64,000 nt of DNA from Dasypus novemcinctus. Taxonomy: Eukaryota; Chordata; Mammalia; Cingulata; Dasypodidae. A program made the translations under genes and the position numbers. Below are positions 58,091 to 64,000 of this stretch, piece after piece. The notes beneath the pieces were generated by a model. It was not told the origin of the DNA. It made no database searches and saw only the letters and a list, made by a program, of their open reading frames with translations. Positions within the stretch are counted from its first letter, which is position 1. Every line of letters starts with the position of its first letter. Location: NCBI RefSeq assembly GCF_030445035.2, contig NC_080690.1, positions 32,824,796-32,888,795 on the forward strand. The letters are read 5' to 3'.

Positions 58091-58479
58091 CCAGTTGCAA
58101 CACGGCAACTGCACGATGGGTGAGGGACACCTCGGCCACCGCAGGCCACTGCACAACCACGTTCAAACACACATGAGGGCTCAGGTCTAAATTCCAGGCC
58201 TCTTGTGATGGTACCTGCCTTCTCCCCCATGAGGCCAGAAGGTCCTCACTTCCTGGGGACCCAAGGGGCGCTCTGGGGACAGCGGCCTCAGGACAGCTCT
58301 GCTCAGAATGGTGAAATGGGTGCCTCAGCTCAGCGTCCCCTTTGTTTCTTCTTATTTATTCAAAGGTAAAAATAGAAAATCCAAAGAGATAGTCATTACC
58401 TATATTCCCACCACCCCAAATCACCAAGGCTAACTGTTTTTAAAGTACTTCTTCCAGTGTTTTCCATGTGTGTTTCTAC

Positions 58480-58880
58480 GGCCGGTTAATTTGGTGGCCC
58501 CCAATGAATATCACCTCCTAGTAGTCATGCCTTCGGGTAGTCCCTTCCCTTGAACTTGAGCTGGCCCTGTGACTTGCTTTAACTATAGAAGGTGGCAGAA
58601 GCGAGGCTGTGTCCACTTCTGGACTTTAAGGAGGTCTGGAAGCTTCTGCTTTTATATACTTGGAAGCCTTGAGCGCCACATCAGAAGGTCGTGTTGGGAG
58701 ACCATGAAGGGAGGCCACGTGGAGACGGAGAGGGAGGCCCTGGACCACATGGAGGAGGAGAGAAGCCTCGGCCGCCCCTGACACAGTCCCCGGGTGGCCA
58801 CAGCAACACCAGCAGAACCGCCCAGAGAGCTCAGCAGGATGGAAGGGCCAGGAGCAAAGTCAGCCCGTTCCCCAAAGTTA
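58480..58880 (+). mobile_element. MLT1-like LTR fragment (ERVL-MaLR)
   Basis: 'tgtgacttgctttaactata', 'gcagaagcgaggctgtgtcc', 'ggaagcttctgctttta' and 'ggaggccacgtggaga' follow the order of older MLT1 LTRs. It is diverged. The 58,569-58,781 frame is part of it and not a gene. Confidence 0.6.
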
Positions 58881-59076
58881 GGGGGTCATTCCCTCAGCAG
58901 CGACAGGTTACCCAAGAGTAAGTTACACAGCCCCTCCCTTCCAGAACCTCCCCTCCCCTGTGCTGTCCCCCTTCTCCCCAGACACCCAAGAACCCTTAGG
59001 CAAAGGGGACCGGATAAATGAATGCAACTCAGGAGGAAGCAGGTAGCATTTATTCACTTATGAGCTCATATCTCCC

Positions 59077-59685
59077 TCAGTTCCAAAAAGGATATAGATG
59101 GCCTACCAAACTTCCATACAACATAAGGTTTTCCGGGACTTCCGGCAAGATGGTGGCTGAGTGAGCTTGCCTTGCCGTCTCTCCTGGGAAGAGGCAGCTG
59201 GGCACCGCTGGAGGTTCTCCGGGACCAGGCTTTTTCAGGATTTTTTCAGGGCAGGAAGTGTCTGGACATCGATTTGGTGGGAAGGTAACGGAAAGGACTG
59301 GTCTATAAGATATAAATTGGGACTTTTCAGGAGGGGGAGGCAAGATGGCGGCTGAGTGAACTTCCCGGTTACTAGCTCCTGGGGGGAATTGGCTGGGAGG
59401 CGTCGGAGACTCTTTGGGACCGGCTGTTTCGGGATTTTTCCTGGTCCGGAGGTGTCTGGACATCGATTTGGAGGGAAGGTAACAGAGAGGATCCATCTGT
59501 GAAATATACACGGAGATCCCAGCTACGTGTGGAGGATTCCCTCCTTGGGTAGGTGGAGCCGAGGCAGCTAGCACCGCGCGGAGCCCCAGCGGGCGGCGGC
59601 CAGGGTAGCTGGGTCCGGCCGAGCCCGGCTGAGCCGCGGCGGGCGGAGGGGAGGAGCCCGGCTGAGCTCGGCCGAGCCCAGCCAC
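59077..59685 (-). other. Antisense open frame across the L1 5'UTR (202 codons)
   Basis: It starts in the GC-rich block and runs backwards through both monomers into the flank. Because the monomer period is close to 195 (a multiple of 3), the frame repeats: segments ending 'REVHSAAILP' and 'RQAHSATILP' align. It matches no protein known to me. The layout recalls antisense ORF0 in primate L1, but the sequence is unrelated by eye. Chance openness from GC-rich DNA is possible. Confidence 0.35.
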
Positions 59686-60593
59686 GCCACGCTGGGCGGC
59701 GAGCGGGAGAGCCGAGCCGCGCTGCGCCGCGCTGGGCGGCGGGCGGGAAAGCCGGGCCCGGCCGAGCCCAGCGGAGCCCAGCCGAGCCCTGGCGGCGGGG
59801 TTTCTGTTCTTTGGTTTTTTGTTTTTGTTTTTTTATTTTTTATTTTTTAATTTTTTGTTGTTGTTGTTGTTCTTGTTGTTCTTTTTTTTTTTTTTTTTCA
59901 ACCCTCTCTTTCTTGTCCCCAATATTCTTCTTATACTATTTTACCTTAACAATACAATAGGTCCTACAGGAAATACCTCACATTTGCTGGGTTTCCTCAC
60001 CCTCCACTGCCTCATTTCTCTGTGAATAGATTTAGCCTATCTACACTATCCCCTTTCCCCTACAACTTGATATCCTCCACCATCTGCTATCTCTCCTATA
60101 TTCCATCTCCCTTTCTTTGATCCACAAAGTGTCTAACTCTTAATTTCTAATACCTTTGTTTAGTTTTCCATCTGGTATTCGTCCCTGAAACTATTACCTT
60201 TCTTTTCTCTTTCCCTCTCTCACGAAAACAATAGCCTCTTAGTACGTACCACATTCCTCCCATATTCAGTCGTCTACCTCATTATAGGTACTTTCCTACT
60301 ACTATAACTCTACACAATTTACATGACCTAACCTCCATCCTCCCAGAACTCATATTGTTGCTTTGTAAACATATATCACCAATACTACTTCACACTTTCT
60401 CCTTCCTTACACAATTGACTTTCCCCAGCACTAATACTTTCCTTTAAAGTGAGCTTAACTAGCAATAAGAAATTGGAATAAGAAGAACAAAGTGACAAAG
60501 AGAAGATATAACACTCACGCAAAAACAACAGCTAATTAATCTCCAAGACTAGACAAAGAAGCTAAGGAACTGATTAAACCCGTCAAAGAAAAA
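59130..60593 (+). promoter_or_regulatory. L1 5'UTR with two tandem monomers and GC-rich block
   Basis: Monomer 1 starts near 59,140 and monomer 2 near 59,335. 'CAAGATGG' lies at 59,146 and 59,341, and 'tctggacatcgatttgg' at 59,261 and 59,455, giving a period of 194-195. The CAAGATGG(C/T)GGC motif is YY1-like, the site that positions transcription at the start of human L1. A CpG-rich block with repeated 'gccgagccc' pieces follows (59,555-59,805), then a T-rich tract (59,812-59,900) and a stretch shared with the L1 at 7,760-8,384. Confidence 0.85.
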
Positions 60594-61565
60594 ATGTTGA
60601 CAAGACAGCAACAAAAATCTACAAACCAAACCAGTAATCAGGAAAACATGGCTGAATCCAATCAACAAACTGAAAATCAGGAAGGGGGGCAGGACTTCGC
60701 ACAAGCAATGAAAGATCTCAGAACATTTATCACCGACAAATTTGATGAAGTAATGAAAGAGGTTAACAGCGTGAAGGCAACACTTGGAGGGGAAATTGCA
60801 GACATGCGCAAAAAAATAACAGATATGATGGAAATGAACACCACAATTCAAGAAATCAAAAATACACTTGCAGCAAATATCAGCAGACTAGAAGAGGCAG
60901 AGCAGAGAATTAGTGATGTGGAAGACAGTGCATTGGAAATCAAACAGATAGTAGAAGTGGTCAATAAAAAGGTAGAAAAAATCCAGATAGGACTTAGGGA
61001 CCTGAATGATAACACAAAACGCTCAAACATACGTATTATAGGCATTCCAGAAGGAGAAGAGAAGGGAAAGGGGTCAGAAGGAGTGTTGCAGGAAATAATG
61101 AATGAAAACTTCCCAAATCTACTGAAAGAGACAGATGTACATATCCAAGAAGCACAGCGCACTCCACTGGTCATAAACCCCAACAGGCCCACCCCAAGAC
61201 ATATACTTGTCAAATTATCCAATGCTCAAGACAAAGAAAAAATTCTAAAAGCAGCAACAGAAAAGAAAACCATCACATACAAGGGAAACTCCATAAGATT
61301 AAGTGCTGATTTCTCATCTGAAACGATGGAGGCAAGAAGGCAGTGGTATGATATAGTGAAGGTACTAAAGGAAAAAAATCTCCAACCAAGAATACTCTAT
61401 CCAGCTAAACTAGCATTCAAAAATGATGGAGAGTTCAAAATATTCACAGATAAACAGAAACTGAAAGAGTATATCAACAAGAAACCTCCCCTTCAAGAAA
61501 TTCTTAAGGGAATTCTGCAGGAAGAAAGGAAAAAACAGGACAATCAGAGATGGAGGAGAGTGTAA
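60594..61565 (+). CDS. L1 ORF1p, intact (323 aa)
   Basis: This is the RNA-binding, nucleic-acid-chaperone protein of the L1 ribonucleoprotein. It forms trimers in the family. The start ATG at 60,594 gives MLTRQQQ. A long coiled coil fits residues about 40-145 (heptad-like, including EEAEQRISDVEDSALEIK). An RRM follows at about 145-240 (RSNIRIIGIPEGEEKG, RHILVKLSNAQDKEKIL). The C-terminal domain covers about 245-323 (IRLSADFSSETMEARRQWY, RILYPAKLAF). The length is near the 338 residues of human ORF1p. No stop or frameshift was found. Translation would be from the bicistronic L1 RNA, with ORF2 80 bp downstream. Confidence 0.95.
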   Translation: MLTRQQQKSTNQTSNQENMAESNQQTENQEGGQDFAQAMKDLRTFITDKFDEVMKEVNSVKATLGGEIADMRKKITDMMEMNTTIQEIKNTLAANISRLEEAEQRISDVEDSALEIKQIVEVVNKKVEKIQIGLRDLNDNTKRSNIRIIGIPEGEEKGKGSEGVLQEIMNENFPNLLKETDVHIQEAQRTPLVINPNRPTPRHILVKLSNAQDKEKILKAATEKKTITYKGNSIRLSADFSSETMEARRQWYDIVKVLKEKNLQPRILYPAKLAFKNDGEFKIFTDKQKLKEYINKKPPLQEILKGILQEERKKQDNQRWRRV

Positions 61566-61645
61566 AAGCAACAAGAAAGACAAAAATAGAAGGGGAAAAT
61601 AAAATAATACAAACAAAATATAACAAACACAAATCCAACCAAAAT

Positions 61646-64000
61646 ATGGCTACCATAAATAACTCTCTAAACGTAATAACACTGAATGTCAACGGATTAA
61701 ACTCACCTATCAAAAGATTCAGACTGGGACACTGGATAAGGAAATACGACCCATCTATATGCTGCCTACAAGAGACACATCTTAGACCCAGAGACTCATG
61801 GAGGTTGAAAGTGAATGGCTGGAAAACAATCATACAAGCAAACAACAACCAAAAAAAGGCAGGAGTAGCTATATTAATATCAGACAAAATAGACTTTAAA
61901 TGCGAAACAATTGTGAGAGACAAAGAAGGATACTATATTTTAGTGAAAGGGACAATTTGTCAAGAAGATTGAACAATCATAAATATTTATGCTCCTAACA
62001 AGGGCGCCTCTAAATATGTGAGGCAAACGCTGGAAAAACTAAGTGAAAGAATAGATGCATCTACAATTATAGTGGGGGATTTTAATACGCCACTATCAAC
62101 TCTGGACAGAACATCTCAAAAGAGAATCACTAAAGAAACAAAACATTTGAACAGTATATTAGAAGAGCTGGATCTAATAGACATATATAGATCATTACAC
62201 CCAAACACAGCAGGATATACATTTTTCTCAAGCGCACATGGAACATTCTCCAAGATTGACCATATGCTAGGCCACAAAGAAAGGCTTAATGAATTCAGAA
62301 AGATCGAAATCATACAAAACAATATCTCTGACCACAGTGGAGTCAAGCTGGAAATTTTCAAGGGACAGAGACCCAGACTTCACACGACAATTTGGAAATT
62401 AAACAGCACACTCTTAGAAAAACAGTGGGTCAAAGAGGAAATCTCAAAAGAAATCAATGACTACCTTGAAACAAATGATAATGATAACACAACATACCAA
62501 AATTTATGGGATGCAGCAAAAGCGGTACTGAGAGGGAAATTTATAGCCATAAATTCATATATCAAAAAAGAAGAAAGAGCAGAAATTGAAGAATTAACTG
62601 CACATTTGAAGGAATTAGAAAAACAACAACAAAGTAACCCAACAGGAAGAAGAAGGAAGGAAATAACAAAGATAAGAGCAGAACTAAATGAAATAGAAAA
62701 TAAGAAAGCACTTGAAAAAATAAACAAGACCAAGAGCTGGTTTTTTGAGAAGATCAACAAAATTGACAAACCTTTAGCGAGACTAACAAAGAAAAAAAGA
62801 GAAAAGATGCAAATACACAAAATAAGAAATGAGAAAGGTGATATCACCACTGACCCCACAGAAATAAAGACTATCATAAGAGGATACTTTGAAAAACTAT
62901 ATTCCAACAAAAATGACAATTTAGAGGAAATGGACAAATTCCTAGAAATACATAAGCAGCCCATACTGACGAAAGAAGAAATTGATGATCTTAACAAACC
63001 AATCACAAGCAAAGAGATAGAATCAGTCATTAAAAATCTCCCAACTAAGAAGAGCCCAGGGCCAGACGGCTTCACAGGGGAATTCTACAAAACATTCCGG
63101 AAAGAACTAACACCAATCCTGTTGAAACTATTCCAAAAAATCGAAACAGAAGGAACACTGCCTAATTCCTTCTATGATGCCAACATTACCCTAGTACCAA
63201 AGCCAAACAAAGACACCACAAGAAAGGAAAATTACAGACCAATTTCTCTAATGAACCTAGACGCAAAAATACTTAACAAAATACTTGCTAATCGTATTCA
63301 ACAACACATTAAACGAATTATACACCATGACCAAGTGGGATTTATTCCAGGTATGCAAGGATGGTTCAACATAAGAAAATCAATCAATGTAATACACCAT
63401 ATAAACAGATTGAGAGAAAAAAACCACATGATTATATCTATAGATGCAGAAAAGGCATTTGACAAAATACAGCACCCCTTCCTGATAAAAACACTCCAAA
63501 AGATCGGAATACAAGGAAACTTTTTGAACATGATAAAGAGTATATATGAAAAACCTAAAGCCAACATTGTTTACAATGGCGAAATCCTGAAATCCTTCCC
63601 TCTAAAATCAGGAACAAGACAAGGATGCCCATTGTCTCCGCTCCTATTTAACATTGTCTTGGAAGTACTGGCTCGAGCACTGAGACAAGAACCAGATATA
63701 AAAGGCATTCAAATTGGAAGGGAAGAAGTCAAAATTTCATTATTTGCAGATGACATGATCCTATATATAGAAAACCCTGAGAGATCTACAACAAAGCTCC
63801 TAGAACTCATAAATGAGTTTAGCAAAGTCGCAGGTTATAAGATCAATGCGCAAAAATCAGTAGCATTTCTATACACCAATAATGAGCAAGATCAGGAGGA
63901 AATCAAGAAACAAATACCATTCACAATAGTAAATTAAAAAATCAAATACTTAGGAATAAATTTAACTAAAGAGGTAAAAAACTTATACATCGAGAACTAT
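61646..64000 (+). pseudogene. L1 ORF2p gene (endonuclease/reverse transcriptase) with two stops
   Basis: The ATG at 61,646 gives MATINNSLN. Endonuclease residues N14 (61,685), E43 (61,772), D145 (62,078), N147 (62,084), D205 (62,258) and H230 (62,333) sit at the human ORF2p numbers. FADD begins at codon 700, placing the catalytic pair at D702/D703 (63,749-63,754). A TGA at codon 109 (61,970-61,972) and a TAA at codon 764 (63,935-63,937) break the frame; after the TAA, the reading frame stays open to the window end. RT blocks ([25 protein letters not shown]) are intact. The upstream frame is also open back to 61,550 and overlaps the end of ORF1. Confidence 0.93.

Larger units (their letters stand above)
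59130..64000 (+). mobile_element. Young L1 LINE, runs off window
   Basis: It has 5'UTR (59,130-60,593), intact ORF1 (60,594-61,565), an 80-bp spacer and ORF2 from 61,646 through the end of the window. It is less decayed than every other L1 here and has no SINE inside. Two in-frame stops in ORF2 make it inactive in the reference sequence. No 5' target duplication can be checked because the 3' end lies outside. Confidence 0.95.

Noticed and set aside
50106-59129. Exons of the neighbouring gene (MMP15 lies beyond CFAP20's 3' end in human)
   Set aside because: No metalloproteinase or hemopexin-like text was found on either strand. In human the two genes are tens of kilobases apart.
59553-59960. 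A 135-codon plus-strand protein in the L1 5'UTR
   Set aside because: It is a low-complexity Pro/Arg/Ala/Gly frame from the CpG-rich block that runs into a poly-Phe/Leu stretch from the T-rich tract. It lies in the promoter and has no counterpart in the L1 at 6,620.

Overview
This is mammalian genomic DNA and almost certainly from an armadillo (Dasypodidae, probably Dasypus novemcinctus). The basis is the many copies of the tRNA-derived DAS-SINE. These have a head like 'gggaagcggacttggccca', a B-box-like 'ggttcaaaccccgggcctcc', an (AAAT)n/A-rich tail and long target-site duplications. A xenarthran-type L1 also recurs, as does an LTR family that begins TGTAGCAGTTTGATA and ends CTAATACA. This is not a prokaryotic or gene-dense window: it is one housekeeping/ciliary gene embedded in layered retrotransposons.

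Layout. Positions 1-36,000 are almost wall-to-wall repeats. Two decayed L1 ORF2 copies (1-6,484) are followed by a near-full-length but broken L1 (about 6,620-19,150; 5'UTR, ORF1, ORF2 and an unusually long 3'UTR of about 3 kb). Three further 5'-truncated copies of that 3'UTR follow (19,171-25,758), the last inside a four-level nest of insertions. Older L1 fragments, solo LTRs (ERVL/MaLR-like, ERV1-like, MLT1) and DAS-SINEs fill 26,000-36,000, with a U6 snRNA pseudogene at 34,076-34,183.

Positions 36,000-50,100 hold the one clear gene, CFAP20 (C16orf80/BUG22/FAP20), on the + strand. It has a CpG-rich promoter and six coding exons that splice to an intact 193-residue reading frame. Intron 1 is 10.3 kb and carries L2, MIR, hAT, L1 and DAS-SINE insertions. 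A polyadenylation signal lies at 50,078. Positions 50,100-59,130 are intergenic with scattered ancient repeats (MIR, MER5-like, MLT1-like), one DAS-SINE and a 44-bp minisatellite; no further exon was recognised.

Positions 59,130-64,000 hold the start of a young L1 that runs off the window. Its 5'UTR has two tandem monomers of about 195 bp, each with a YY1-like motif, followed by a GC-rich block. ORF1 is intact (323 aa). In ORF2 the six endonuclease catalytic residues and the reverse-transcriptase FADD sit at the same residue numbers as in human ORF2p, but two in-frame stops break it. The most interesting points are in this L1 family: a premature ORF2 stop shared by two copies, an antisense 202-codon frame across the monomers, 5'UTR module replacement between copies, and the very long 3'UTR. 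No previously unknown protein-coding system was found.
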